DNA from: Bacteroidia bacterium
GTDB taxonomy: Bacteria > Bacteroidota > Bacteroidia > SpSt-205
Direction: 5' to 3'
DNA length: 64,000 nt
Assembly (NCBI GenBank): GCA_025059535.1
Contig: JANXCX010000006.1
Span: forward strand, 119,072 to 183,071
Positions 54,278 to 62,935 of this stretch are shown piece by piece. The notes under the pieces were generated by a model. That model worked only from the letters and a program-made list of their open reading frames with translations. It was not told the origin of the DNA and ran no database searches. Positions within the stretch are counted from its first letter, which is position 1, and each line of letters opens with the position of its first letter. Position numbers and translations under genes: made by a program.

Positions 54278-56716
54278 TCAATTGCGCAAAGGCTTACCTG
54301 TTTTGAGGAGATGTTGAATGCGTTCAAGGGTGCGTCGCTCCCCACATAGGCTCAAGAAGGCTTCCCGCTCTAAATCCAAAAGATATTCCTCGCTCACGTA
54401 TTGCACACCCGTAAGGTCCCCCCCGGCTAAAACGTAGGCCAGTTTACGGGTAATATGCCGGTCGTATTCAGTGATGTAGCCAGCCTGTTGCATTTGGTAG
54501 AGGGAGGCTTCTACGCCGCCTAAGGCCGTGCGGCCTAATACGCGCACCTGCCGCTTCGGCTGAGGCGGTACATAGCCCTGCTCGGCTAAAAAGCGCGCAT
54601 AGCTCTTTGCGTCGCGCAGCACTTTTTGGCGGTTTAGGGTAATTCGGGTTTGATAGGGGCGCAGAAGCCCCATCGCCACGGCTTCAAAGGCCGACGTAGC
54701 CACCCTCGCCGTGGCAATCATGGTAAGAATATCGCGGAAGTAGTTCAGCTCCACGTCCCCCTCTACGTAGCGCTCGGCAATGCGTACGGCCATTTCCTTA
54801 GAGCCGCCGCCCGCAGGGATTACCCCAGCGCCTACTTCCACCAGCCCTATGTAGGTTTCCGCAGCGGCCTGTACGCCATCCGCATGGAGAGCCATCTCGC
54901 AGCCCCCGCCCAGGGTAAGCCCATGCGTCGCCACAACCACAGGCACCGAACTGTAACGCAGGCGCATCACTGTCCTCTGGAAAAGCTGCACGGCAAAATC
55001 CAGCTCATCCCACTCCTGCTCCGCCGCTAAGAGAAAGATCATAGCCAGGTTAGCCCCAGCCGAGAAATTCTCACCTTGGTTTCCAATTACTAACCCGTCA
55101 TAATGCCTTTCGGCTATATCCAAGGCGCGCTGAATAGCCTCCAGCACTTCCCCGCCAATTGTGTTCATCTTAGTATGAAACTCTACGCCTAAAATCCCAT
55201 CACCCAAATCAAATAGGGAAGCCCCACTATTTTGCCAGATCACCCGCTCTTCCCGCAGGGTATCCAGAATAATGTACCAATCCTGCCCAGGTACTTCTAC
55301 ATACGTTTTGCGCTGGGGGCTGTAGGCATATTTCCGCCCTTGGCGAACCTCATAGAAGCGGGTATAGCCGGCCTGCTGCATTTCTTCTACCCAGGCGGCT
55401 GGACGCAAGCCGTATTTAGCCATGGCGGCAAGCCCCGCCTCCAGTCCTATGGCATCCCATTTCTCAAAAGGCCCCAGCTGCCACCCAAAACCCGCGCGCA
55501 CGGCCGCATCAATCGCATAAATCTCATCCGCAATTTCGGGGATACGATGCGAAACATAGGCGAAAAGCGCCGCCATGTTTTCCTTGAGGAGCTCTGCGTA
55601 GGGCTCATCGCTCTGGACAATCAGTTTTAGGCGGCGGCTGAGCTTTTCCTCGGCTTTAAGCTGTTCTAGGAGGGGGGAGCGTACCTTCTTCTGCTCCTTA
55701 TACTCCAGCGTAGCTAAATCTAAGCTTTGGATCACACTTGTGCCATTTACATGCAGCTTCTGATAGAATCCCTTGCCAGCTTTTTCACCCAGAAGGCCTT
55801 TATCTAGCATTTTATTCAGGTAGTCGGGGAGCTTAAAGGTCTCACGCGCCTCATCCTGAGGGCAATTTTCATACAGGCCGCGGGCTACTTTGGCCAGCGT
55901 ATCTAGCCCCACTACATCCGCCGTACGAAAAGTAGCCGACTTAGGATGGCCAATCAGCGGCCCCGTAAGCTGATCCACCTCTTCCACCGTGAGACCATAG
56001 CGCGGCAAGGCATGCAAAAGATGCATAATTGCATAGACACCGACCCGATTGGCAATAAAGGCCGGCGTATCTTTACATAAGACGGTCTCTTTACCTAAGT
56101 GTAACTGGCCAAAATGCATGAGAAATTCTATCACCTCGGGATCCGTATCGGGCCCTGGGATAATCTCTAGCAAAGGCAGGTAACGGGGTGGATTGAAGAA
56201 ATGCGTGCCCGCAAAGTGCCGCCGAAAATCCGCCGAACGCCCCTCCACTAAAAAGCGCATCGGAATGCCAGACGTATTAGAGGTAACAAGCGTACCTGGC
56301 CGGCGATACTTTTCTACTTCAGCATACACCTGCCGCTTTATTTGGAGGTCTTCTACTACGGCTTCCAAAATCCAATCGGCTTCCTCAATTCGGCGGAAAT
56401 CATCGGTGAAATTGCCCAATTCCACCCGCTCGGGCACGGCGCTGGAGAAGCTGGGGGAAGGGGAGAGTTTGAGGGCCCTTTGGAAAAGCTCCCGCACGAT
56501 GCGGTTGCGCACCTCGGGATGGTCTAGCGTGAGGCCTTTAGCCTCCTCCTCGGGCGTGAGTGTAGTGGGCGCTATATCCAGAAGAAGCACGGGAAAGCCT
56601 GCCCCGGCAAAGTGAAGGGCGATTTGCGAGCCCATGACCCCAGCGCCTAATACGGCTACCTTCCGAATGCGCCGCTGCGTACGCGTAGAAACTTCCGCAA
56701 TAGTTGCTGCCTGCAT
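54278..56716 (-). CDS. Bifunctional 3-hydroxyacyl-CoA dehydrogenase / enoyl-CoA hydratase (FadN-like)
   Basis: 812 aa from the ATG at 56716 just after the -7 element. Order: NAD-binding 3-hydroxyacyl-CoA dehydrogenase first (VAVLGAGVMGSQIALHFAGA, then THFFNPPRYLPLLEII), then a crotonase domain (GNQGENFSAGANL and the oxyanion-hole block THGLTLGGGCEMALHAD). This order is that of B. subtilis FadN rather than E. coli FadB. It performs two steps of fatty-acid beta-oxidation. No thiolase or acyl-CoA dehydrogenase gene is adjacent. Confidence 0.9.
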   Translation of the reverse strand: MQAATIAEVSTRTQRRIRKVAVLGAGVMGSQIALHFAGAGFPVLLLDIAPTTLTPEEEAKGLTLDHPEVRNRIVRELFQRALKLSPSPSFSSAVPERVELGNFTDDFRRIEEADWILEAVVEDLQIKRQVYAEVEKYRRPGTLVTSNTSGIPMRFLVEGRSADFRRHFAGTHFFNPPRYLPLLEIIPGPDTDPEVIEFLMHFGQLHLGKETVLCKDTPAFIANRVGVYAIMHLLHALPRYGLTVEEVDQLTGPLIGHPKSATFRTADVVGLDTLAKVARGLYENCPQDEARETFKLPDYLNKMLDKGLLGEKAGKGFYQKLHVNGTSVIQSLDLATLEYKEQKKVRSPLLEQLKAEEKLSRRLKLIVQSDEPYAELLKENMAALFAYVSHRIPEIADEIYAIDAAVRAGFGWQLGPFEKWDAIGLEAGLAAMAKYGLRPAAWVEEMQQAGYTRFYEVRQGRKYAYSPQRKTYVEVPGQDWYIILDTLREERVIWQNSGASLFDLGDGILGVEFHTKMNTIGGEVLEAIQRALDIAERHYDGLVIGNQGENFSAGANLAMIFLLAAEQEWDELDFAVQLFQRTVMRLRYSSVPVVVATHGLTLGGGCEMALHADGVQAAAETYIGLVEVGAGVIPAGGGSKEMAVRIAERYVEGDVELNYFRDILTMIATARVATSAFEAVAMGLLRPYQTRITLNRQKVLRDAKSYARFLAEQGYVPPQPKRQVRVLGRTALGGVEASLYQMQQAGYITEYDRHITRKLAYVLAGGDLTGVQYVSEEYLLDLEREAFLSLCGERRTLERIQHLLKTGKPLRN

Positions 56717-56720
56717 AGGG

Positions 56721-56728
56721 CGAAGATA
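56721..56728 (-). promoter_or_regulatory. -7 element of the FadN-like operon
   Basis: TATCTTCG on the minus strand ends 4 nt before the ATG at 56716. Confidence 0.6.
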
Positions 56729-56749
56729 GGGTTTTTGACTGGTCGCTCG

Positions 56750-56757
56750 TATCTTTG
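56750..56757 (+). promoter_or_regulatory. -7 element of yebC
   Basis: TATCTTTG ends 4 nt before the ATG at 56762. Confidence 0.75.
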
Positions 56758-56761
56758 CTTC

Positions 56762-57514
56762 ATGGCGGGACATAGTAAATGGGCCCAAATCAAGCGTAAA
56801 AAGGCTGTGGTAGATGCCCGGCGGGGCGCCCTTTTTACCCGGCTAGTGCGCGAAATCACCGTAGCTGCGCGCAGCGGTGGCCCCAATCCGGACTCTAACC
56901 CCCGCCTACGCCTAGCCATCCAAAACGCCCGACGAGCCAATATGCCCAAAGAGGTCATTGAACGAGCCATTTCCAAAGGTGGGAGCGGCACCGAAGCCTA
57001 CACCGAAGTGCTATACGAGGGGTACGCGCCCGGCGGCATAGCCGTCCTAATAGAAGCCATGACGGACAATACCAATCGCACAGTATCCCAGCTGCGCACC
57101 CTCTTCAGCCGCAGCGGAGGTAGCCTGGCAACCGCTGGCGCCGTCGCCTACCTCTTCCACCGCAAAGGTCTCTTTACCATTCCAGCCGAACGCCTTCCGA
57201 GCGAAGAACGCTTCTTAGAAGCCATGCTGGAAGCCGGCGCCGAAGATGTGGAAATCGGCGAAGGCGCCGCCATAGTTACCTGCCCCTATGAAGAATTTGG
57301 TCGCGTCCAAGAAACCCTAGAGCAGCTCGGCATTGAGCCCGAAGAAGCTACTTTAGCCTGGGTCCCCCTCTCCTACGTACAACTGCCTTGGGAAGAAGCC
57401 CAAAAAGCCCTCCGCCTCATAGACCAATTAGAAGACCACGAGGACGTCCAGAAGGTCTACCACAATCTCGCCATGACGGAAGAAATCGCCAGCCGCTACG
57501 TAGCCGCCTTGTGA
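56762..57514 (+). CDS. yebC: YebC/PmpR-family protein
   Basis: 250 aa. The start MAGHSKWAQIKRKKAVVDAR is the family N-terminus and follows a -7 element; an in-frame ATG 27 nt upstream lies in the promoter. NPRLRLAIQNARRANMPKE and YEGYAPGGIAVLIEAMTDN are diagnostic. Recent work on YebC proteins places them in translation, where they help ribosomes through difficult stretches such as proline runs; older reports describe a DNA-binding regulator. Confidence 0.94.
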   Translation: MAGHSKWAQIKRKKAVVDARRGALFTRLVREITVAARSGGPNPDSNPRLRLAIQNARRANMPKEVIERAISKGGSGTEAYTEVLYEGYAPGGIAVLIEAMTDNTNRTVSQLRTLFSRSGGSLATAGAVAYLFHRKGLFTIPAERLPSEERFLEAMLEAGAEDVEIGEGAAIVTCPYEEFGRVQETLEQLGIEPEEATLAWVPLSYVQLPWEEAQKALRLIDQLEDHEDVQKVYHNLAMTEEIASRYVAAL

Positions 57515-57540
57515 CCTTAGCCGCGCTCTCCAAGCCCTGA

Positions 57541-57548
57541 TACCTTTA
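57541..57548 (+). promoter_or_regulatory. Possible -7 element of purC
   Basis: TACCTTTA, one mismatch from TAnnTTTG, ends 5 nt before the ATG of purC. Confidence 0.5.
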
Positions 57549-57553
57549 CACTC

Positions 57554-58498
57554 ATGGCGAGCCTCTATGAAACAAATTACCAATTCACCGGCCAGACGGG
57601 CTTTCGGCGCGGAAAGGTAAGGGATATTTATGAGATTCGCTATACCTATCTTGTCCTGATTACGACCGACCGCATATCGGCTTACGACCGCATCCTTTCG
57701 GAAACGATACCCTATAAAGGCCAGGTACTGACGGGCATCTCAGACTTTATGTTTCGGCATTTCCAGCCTAAGGTACCCACCGCCTGGCTAAGTACCCCTG
57801 ATCCTAATGTAATTATTATGCGTCGGGCCCGCATGTATCCCGTGGAGGTAATTGTACGGCGCTGCTTGGTAGGCTATCTATGGCGGCTCTATCGGGCCGG
57901 TGGACGTATTATTAGCGGCGTACGCCTACCTGAAGGCCTTATAGAAAATGACCTCCTCCCCGAACCTATTATAACCCCCACTACCAAATCCGTCATCGGC
58001 CATGATGTGGAAATTAGCGAAAAGGAGATTTTAGAAACGGGTCTCGTGCCACCCTCGCACTGGGAGGCCATACGCGCCTATGCCTTAGAGCTTTTCCGCG
58101 GGGGAATGGAAATAGCCGAAAAGGGGGGCATGCTTCTGTGTGACGCTAAGTATGAATTTGGCGAAATTGACGGTCAGGTGGTTCTAGCCGATGAGGTGCA
58201 TACGCCCGACAGCGCCCGCTACCTTAAGCTGGAGGGCTACTACGAGCGGCAGGCCCGCCGAGACCCCCAAATCCACCTTACCAAAGAATACATCCGTGAG
58301 TGGCTCATGCGCCAGGGCTTTCAAGGTCAGCCCAACGCTACGCCTCCCCCCTTGGAGGTAGAAGTACTGCGTGAGGCGCGCGATCGGTATGTAGAAGTCT
58401 ACCAGCGCCTATTAGGCCAGCCTTTCCGCCCACGCAACTACAAGAGCATTCAAGAGGAAATTTACGCCCATGTGGAAGCAGCCCTGGAGCAGCTTTAG
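57554..58498 (+). CDS. purC: SAICAR synthetase
   Basis: 314 aa. It joins 5-amino-4-imidazole carboxylate ribonucleotide and aspartate in purine synthesis. The motifs GFRRGKVRDIYEI, TTDRISAYDRILSETIPYKG, VEVIVRRCLVGYLWR and DAKYEFGEIDG are all present. Longer than E. coli PurC (237 aa), as in the eukaryote-like form used by many Bacteroidota. The Sel1-repeat gene starts 29 nt before its end. Confidence 0.95.
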   Translation: MASLYETNYQFTGQTGFRRGKVRDIYEIRYTYLVLITTDRISAYDRILSETIPYKGQVLTGISDFMFRHFQPKVPTAWLSTPDPNVIIMRRARMYPVEVIVRRCLVGYLWRLYRAGGRIISGVRLPEGLIENDLLPEPIITPTTKSVIGHDVEISEKEILETGLVPPSHWEAIRAYALELFRGGMEIAEKGGMLLCDAKYEFGEIDGQVVLADEVHTPDSARYLKLEGYYERQARRDPQIHLTKEYIREWLMRQGFQGQPNATPPPLEVEVLREARDRYVEVYQRLLGQPFRPRNYKSIQEEIYAHVEAALEQL

Positions 58499-59312
58499 GT
58501 GGGTAGTTATAGTGGGCGGCCTTCTGGCTCAGCCGCTACGCATCACTACAGGCGTACTGGGAAAGGATCCCCGCTTCCACCTACAAGGTCGTACGCCAGC
58601 TCAGCTGGACTCCCTGCGTCGGGCAGCCCAACAGGGAGAAACCTCCGCCTGCCTAGCGCTGGTAGAACACTACCAGCTCGTAGAGCTTCAGCCAGACAGC
58701 GCACAGAAGTACCTCAAAATAGCTGCGCAAAAGGGCGCACCCGAAGCCCAATACCTATTGGGGCTTACTTATTTGAGGGGCGTAGAGGGACCTAAACGGC
58801 CAGCGGAGGGACGCCGCCTCTTAGAAGCCGCAGCGGCTCAGAACTACCTTCTGGCCCTCAAAGTACTATATGAGGTGCTGGAGCCGCCAGATTCCCTCTC
58901 GCCCTTATATGTGGCAGTTCTTCCTCCCGATGCGAAAGCCGCTTTCCGCTATGCCCAACGAGCGGCTGAGCTAGGCGATCCCCAGGCGATGACCACTTTG
59001 GGCCGCTACTATGCCTCAGGTAAAGGAGGGACCCCACGAAACGATTCCCTAGCCCAATTCTGGCTGGAAAAAGCCGCTCAGACGGGTTATATCCCCGCCC
59101 AATTACTTCTGGCCGAATGGAGCCTTCAGCGCTGGCACAACCCCGCCAAGGCCCTTTTCTGGGCCCACGAAGTCCTACGCAATCCGCGCAGTACCCCCGA
59201 AGCGCTAGCCCAGGCCCGCGTAGCCGCTTACTATGCGGAGTACCTCCCGCAGTGGCTTCACCTGTGGTATAAACTCCTTTTTCTTCCCGCTGAATTTTCC
59301 GCACTACCCTAA
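58470..59312 (+). CDS. Exported Sel1-like repeat protein
   Basis: 280 aa. Likely signal peptide (hydrophobic stretch WVVIVGGLLAQ at residues 11-21). Sel1-type repeats follow: YLKIAAQKGAPEAQYLLGLT, AFRYAQRAAELGDPQAMTTL and FWLEKAAQTGYIPAQLLLAE. Such repeats mediate protein contacts in the envelope. A GTG at 58512 is an alternative start without the overlap with purC, but it would shorten the signal peptide. Confidence 0.72.
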   Translation: MWKQPWSSFRWVVIVGGLLAQPLRITTGVLGKDPRFHLQGRTPAQLDSLRRAAQQGETSACLALVEHYQLVELQPDSAQKYLKIAAQKGAPEAQYLLGLTYLRGVEGPKRPAEGRRLLEAAAAQNYLLALKVLYEVLEPPDSLSPLYVAVLPPDAKAAFRYAQRAAELGDPQAMTTLGRYYASGKGGTPRNDSLAQFWLEKAAQTGYIPAQLLLAEWSLQRWHNPAKALFWAHEVLRNPRSTPEALAQARVAAYYAEYLPQWLHLWYKLLFLPAEFSALP

Positions 59313-59956
59313 TGATTATCCTATTAGGCTTAGTTTGGCTGCAGAATCCTCTACCTTATGCCGAATTGCACTATAAGGTGTCTCGCTATCTTGAAGACTT
59401 ACGCTCCATGCGGTGGCTAAACGAGCTGCGCCCAGCCATGGAAGCCGTACGGCGCCTTACCTGGAATAACCGATTTTTCAACGAAGTGGCCCACCTATAT
59501 CTAAAGACCCCTGAGTCTCCCCCAGCCCTTTTAGAGAAAGTAGCGCTTTTGACTGGAATAAACCGAAGTAGGATAGAACAGGTTTTCCCTCAGTGCCCCG
59601 ATTCAACGGATCCCCTGGCGTTCTTGTATTTTTATGCAGCGCTTGAGAGGGCGTTTGAGAGTGATACTTCTGCGACGGGTTATGTAGGTCGGCAGCTGGT
59701 TTTGCTGGCGCGCAGTTGCGTAGAGACCTGGTTAGCCGTGCCGCACCGCCCCCCTCTTACCCCACTCATTAGAAGCGCTCTCAAAGGCTACCTAAGAGGC
59801 CTCATAGCAGGCTACGAGTTTTTCGGGTTTGCCGAATCCTCCGAAAGCTGGAAAGAAAAGATAACCACTATTGAGAAGATAGGCCTTTTGGAATATTTTG
59901 CCTATGGGGAGACGGCAAATACCTTTCGGGCCTGGCGAAAGGGGACCATGCGATAA
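59312..59956 (+). CDS. Unrecognised protein, probably exported
   Basis: 214 aa. The start shares bases with the previous stop (TAATG), a sign of co-translation. A short hydrophobic N-terminus (MIILLGLVWLQ) is followed by a helical sequence with many aromatic residues. No known family could be recognised, and there is no obvious catalytic motif. It may work with the Sel1-repeat protein. After it lies a 293-nt stretch without a gene. Confidence 0.6.
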   Translation: MIILLGLVWLQNPLPYAELHYKVSRYLEDLRSMRWLNELRPAMEAVRRLTWNNRFFNEVAHLYLKTPESPPALLEKVALLTGINRSRIEQVFPQCPDSTDPLAFLYFYAALERAFESDTSATGYVGRQLVLLARSCVETWLAVPHRPPLTPLIRSALKGYLRGLIAGYEFFGFAESSESWKEKITTIEKIGLLEYFAYGETANTFRAWRKGTMR

Positions 59957-60249
59957 TTGAGACCCTGGTGCAGGCCAAGGGTGAGGCCTAGGCCCCTTGC
60001 GTTCCTACCTATGCTACGTATTGCAGAGCTTACAAGAGCCCTTGGGCTAGAGAATGAGCCGCCGGCGCTTGGCTTTTCAAAAGCCCTCGCCTGTAAAACC
60101 GCCCTGCGCTCCCTTATCCGTGTAGCGCCTGAGACATTAGTGGGATAACGCCAGCTTAGCCCGCCAAAGCCTGGACATCGCCTTTACGTCCCCTCAGCGA
60201 AACTGAAGGGCAAATCCCTCTTCACAGGCTAGAGAGAACGCTCTCCCCT
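59957..60249. other. Gene-poor stretch between convergent genes
   Basis: One of the few gaps in the window. It holds a 45-codon ATG frame (60011-60148) with no convincing family match, and a small hairpin GAGAG-AACG-CTCTC at 60232-60245 just before the end of the minus-strand membrane protein gene. The hairpin has no T run, so it is at most a weak terminator. Nothing else was seen. Confidence 0.4.
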
Positions 60250-60870
60250 TTAGGCTAGCTTAGGCGAGGAGGAGTCAGGCCGATGGGTAAGATAAAAGCC
60301 AGCTCCCCCGATATAACCCAAAGGCTGCGCCACCAATAACCCTACCCCTAAGGCTAAAAGGCCTAGCAAATTTACAAGAATCAGCGTAAGGATAAAAAGG
60401 ATTGATTTGCCAGGATTCTGCAGTAAAATAGTGAGGGAACCCCGAAGCGCCTCAAATACGCCAGCCTCCCTTTCTAAAATGAAGTAGGAAAAGAAATAGA
60501 AAGTTACAACACCCACAAATATGATAAGGCCCGCAAGAACAAAAAGGAGATTTACACTCATCAGTTCGCGCATATAAAAGATGGGAAGGACCAATCCACC
60601 CCCTATGAGCCCAATTATAAGCGCTCCCAGTAGAATCTTAGCATACGAGATTAGGGGTGGAAATGCCTGCCCAAACTCCACAGGAGCATCAGAGCGCCAG
60701 ACCTGAAGAGCGTAATAGTTAAGGACTACGCTAAGAATAAAGCTCAAAATCACCCCGACTACCGGAATAAGAGAAAGGAGAGATAAGCCTAAAGTCAATA
60801 AAACTCCTACACTCCAATTTTTATTCCAGAATTTTTCCCAGGCTTGACTCCAAATAGTAGAGAGGGGCAT
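60250..60870 (-). CDS. Multi-pass membrane protein, unknown function
   Basis: 206 aa from the ATG at 60870, 3 nt after a -7 element; a start 18 nt upstream is less likely. Five or six hydrophobic segments, with ILEREAGVFEALRGSLTILL between helices, a pattern known from glycerophosphoryl-diester-type or DUF975-like integral membrane proteins. No catalytic residues can be named. Single-gene unit. Confidence 0.65.
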   Translation of the reverse strand: MPLSTIWSQAWEKFWNKNWSVGVLLTLGLSLLSLIPVVGVILSFILSVVLNYYALQVWRSDAPVEFGQAFPPLISYAKILLGALIIGLIGGGLVLPIFYMRELMSVNLLFVLAGLIIFVGVVTFYFFSYFILEREAGVFEALRGSLTILLQNPGKSILFILTLILVNLLGLLALGVGLLVAQPLGYIGGAGFYLTHRPDSSSPKLA

Positions 60871-60873
60871 AGG

Positions 60874-60881
60874 CAAATTTA
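60874..60881 (-). promoter_or_regulatory. -7 element of the membrane protein gene
   Basis: TAAATTTG on the minus strand ends 3 nt before the ATG at 60870. Confidence 0.6.
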
Positions 60882-60964
60882 CGTACAAATCATCCTGCGC
60901 GCAAGGAAGGTAAAAGCCAGAAACTAACTGAGGTACTTTTTTGACCTTAGCCTATAGGAGGGAC

Positions 60965-61504
60965 TCAAGGAATCCACACGGTACCATCTGGGGCTTGGAT
61001 CGCGCGTAATTCACCTTTTTGAAAAAGCCATCCTATCGCCCAACAGGCCAAGGCATCCCACTCATGTATGGAAGTAGGCTGGAGCCGAAGGCCCTTTTTT
61101 GCGCCCCAGTGCGCCAAGAGCAAGGGGTCTTTATGCGGTCTTCCTTTCAGGTTCTGTAGGCGAAAAATATGCCGATAGAGGGCCCAAGGAAAGGTTTCGT
61201 GCCAAGGTATCGTCAGAAGCTTCTGGAGGGAAAAAGCCCGCTTGTGAAGCTGCTGCATGCTTTTCCAACTCAGGGGCAATGGCGTAAGCCCTTCCCGATG
61301 TAGGAGTTTATCGCACGCCCGAAAGGGACCCTCCCCACAGGTAAGCGGCGCATCCACCCATACCCTCTGCACAACACCCCTCAAAAGGACTAGAATTTCT
61401 TCATCGGAATGGGCCGTAGTGGCATATAAGTTTTCCCAACTTTCCCCTATCACTACCCCCGAAGGACGCCGCGGACTAGCAGCTAAATCTAAACCGGCCC
61501 ACAT
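60965..61504 (-). CDS. DUF429-like protein (RNase H-fold predicted nuclease)
   Basis: 179 aa. The N-terminus AGLDLAASPRRPSGVVIG, the mid-segment VWVDAPLT and the C-terminal EWDALACWAIGWLF match the acidic positions of the DUF429 family, which has an RNase H-like fold. It is a stand-alone gene divergent from cutA. The substrate is unknown. Confidence 0.65.
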   Translation of the reverse strand: MWAGLDLAASPRRPSGVVIGESWENLYATTAHSDEEILVLLRGVVQRVWVDAPLTCGEGPFRACDKLLHREGLTPLPLSWKSMQQLHKRAFSLQKLLTIPWHETFPWALYRHIFRLQNLKGRPHKDPLLLAHWGAKKGLRLQPTSIHEWDALACWAIGWLFQKGELRAIQAPDGTVWIP

Positions 61505-61511
61505 CTTCGCA

Positions 61512-61519
61512 CAAATCTC
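61512..61519 (-). promoter_or_regulatory. Possible -7 element of the DUF429 gene
   Basis: GAGATTTG on the minus strand, 7 nt before the ATG. One mismatch from TAnnTTTG. Confidence 0.35.
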
Positions 61520-61520
61520 C

Positions 61521-61528
61521 TACTTTAG
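61521..61528 (+). promoter_or_regulatory. Possible -7 element of cutA
   Basis: TACTTTAG, one mismatch from TAnnTTTG, ends 4 nt before the ATG at 61533. Confidence 0.45.
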
Positions 61529-61532
61529 AGGT

Positions 61533-61865
61533 ATGGAGCAAGCCGATTTTGCCCTCGTGTACGTCGTTTGTTCCAATCTGGAGGAGGCGCGCACCCTTGC
61601 GAGGAAAGTCTTAGAGCGGCGGCTGGCAGCTTGTGCTAATATAGTTCCTACTATCCATTCGCTCTACTGGTGGGAAGGCAAGTTAGAGGAAGGACAGGAA
61701 ACTTTACTCCTCCTCAAAGCCCCCTATGATTACTATGAAGAGGTGGAGAAAATCATCAAAGCCCACCATAGCTATCAGGTGCCTGCTATTTTGGCCATTC
61801 CTATTGCAAAGGGGTTACCTGATTACTTACGCTGGCTGGCTGCTGAAACTGAGTTTGATTATTAG
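61533..61865 (+). CDS. cutA: CutA-family protein
   Basis: 110 aa from the ATG at 61533. The longer open frame upstream runs through the divergent DUF429 gene and is not real. The PII-like trimer motifs are present: CSNLEEARTLARKVLERRLA, ACANIVPTIHSLYWWEGKLE and HSYQVPAILAIPI. CutA was linked to divalent-cation tolerance, but its true role is not settled. The next gene starts within its last 11 nt. Confidence 0.93.
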   Translation: MEQADFALVYVVCSNLEEARTLARKVLERRLAACANIVPTIHSLYWWEGKLEEGQETLLLLKAPYDYYEEVEKIIKAHHSYQVPAILAIPIAKGLPDYLRWLAAETEFDY

Positions 61866-62658
61866 CCTTGGGTGGAGCCTCCATGGCGGCGACACTCTGG
61901 CTAAGCGCTTCTGGTGGAAGGTAAGCGTGAGTTATGGGGTGATTTACGGAGGGCCCTTTATGGCTTGGTATCCTTGGCCAAAAGCTAAAGGCTGGCGCTT
62001 CTTTGACGACGGGATAGAGTGGAAACAAATGGATAAGCTGGGGCATGTTTGGACTACCTATCATTTGAGCCGCTTATACGCCGAATTAGCCCAAAGGGAA
62101 GGAGGAAGCCCCACCTTCGCCACCTACCTAGGTATGGCTCTTGCATGGGGCTTTCAGAGTAGTGTGGAGGTAGTGGACGGGTTCTTCCCAAAATGGGGGG
62201 CTTCCTTATGGGACTTAGCCGCTAACTCAGCTGGTAGTGCGCTTTTTTTCCTTAATCATGCAATTAGAGCTACGCCCTGGCAGGTAACGATTCGCTTTTC
62301 TTTCTTTCCCTCCCCCTATGCGAAGCAAAGGCCCGATGCCTTAGGCCGCGGGCTAGCGCAAATTCTCAAAGACTACAACGGACAAACCTACTGGCTATGC
62401 CTTTTCCACAAAAAGCTGCCAGTGGGGCTAGCGATAGGGCATGGAGCGCGCGGCCTGCTAGGCGGCTATCACCAGGAGCCGCCTTCCGTCTGGAAAGCCC
62501 GCGAATGGCGACGGTGGATATTGAGCCTAGACATAAATTGGGAATTTCTATTGAAAAAGCCTACGCTGCTGCGCCATATATTAGTAGCCATTAAGGCTCC
62601 TTTCCCCGCCCTTGTGTATGAGCGAGAGCGGTTTCGCCTAGCGGGGATATACTTTTAG
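61855..62658 (+). CDS. DUF2279-like exported protein
   Basis: 267 aa from a TTG at 61855, which gives a short hydrophobic N-terminus; the start is uncertain because the frame opens further inside cutA. The core MDKLGHVWTTYHLSRL followed by WGFQSSVEVVDGFFPKWGAS and DLAANSAGSALF is typical of the DUF2279/YfiM-like family of Bacteroidota envelope proteins. The function is unknown. Confidence 0.7.
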   Translation: MIISLGWSLHGGDTLAKRFWWKVSVSYGVIYGGPFMAWYPWPKAKGWRFFDDGIEWKQMDKLGHVWTTYHLSRLYAELAQREGGSPTFATYLGMALAWGFQSSVEVVDGFFPKWGASLWDLAANSAGSALFFLNHAIRATPWQVTIRFSFFPSPYAKQRPDALGRGLAQILKDYNGQTYWLCLFHKKLPVGLAIGHGARGLLGGYHQEPPSVWKAREWRRWILSLDINWEFLLKKPTLLRHILVAIKAPFPALVYERERFRLAGIYF

Positions 62659-62797
62659 TCCAGCTTTATACACACTTGGCCCAGAGTGGCTTAGAAAATT
62701 TTCCTGTAAATACATGAAGCCTAAATTAAAAGAAATAGCTAATTCGCTCGGTGAAACCGTATGCTTTTTCTCCCTTACGAGAATCAGTCATGTTTGA

Positions 62798-62935
62798 CTA
62801 GCTTTTCATCCACCAGATTGTATAGCCCACCTTAAGTGGTAGACGTAATATGAACCCAAAAAGCTTACTCAAGAGCCTATACAACCTGTTGAGGGGTTTG
62901 GACTTAGTATCATCTAAACTAGAGTCTTTAGGCAT
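62798..62935 (-). CDS. 45-codon frame downstream of the methyltransferase pseudogene
   Basis: It starts in a TAATG overlap with the stop of the pseudogene, and encodes a basic, hydrophobic peptide (MPKDSSLDDTKSKPLNRLYR onward) ending at TAG. It may be the head of a second decayed gene of the same acquired segment. No family was recognised, and the opposite strand also has a short frame here, so support is weak. Confidence 0.25.
   Translation of the reverse strand: MPKDSSLDDTKSKPLNRLYRLLSKLFGFILRLPLKVGYTIWWMKS

Noticed and set aside
60011..60148. 45-codon frame after the unknown gene at 59312, with a weak likeness (ALACKTALRS) to a MutL C-terminus
   Set aside because: Too short, the likeness covers under ten residues, and no neighbouring part of MutL can be found in any frame.
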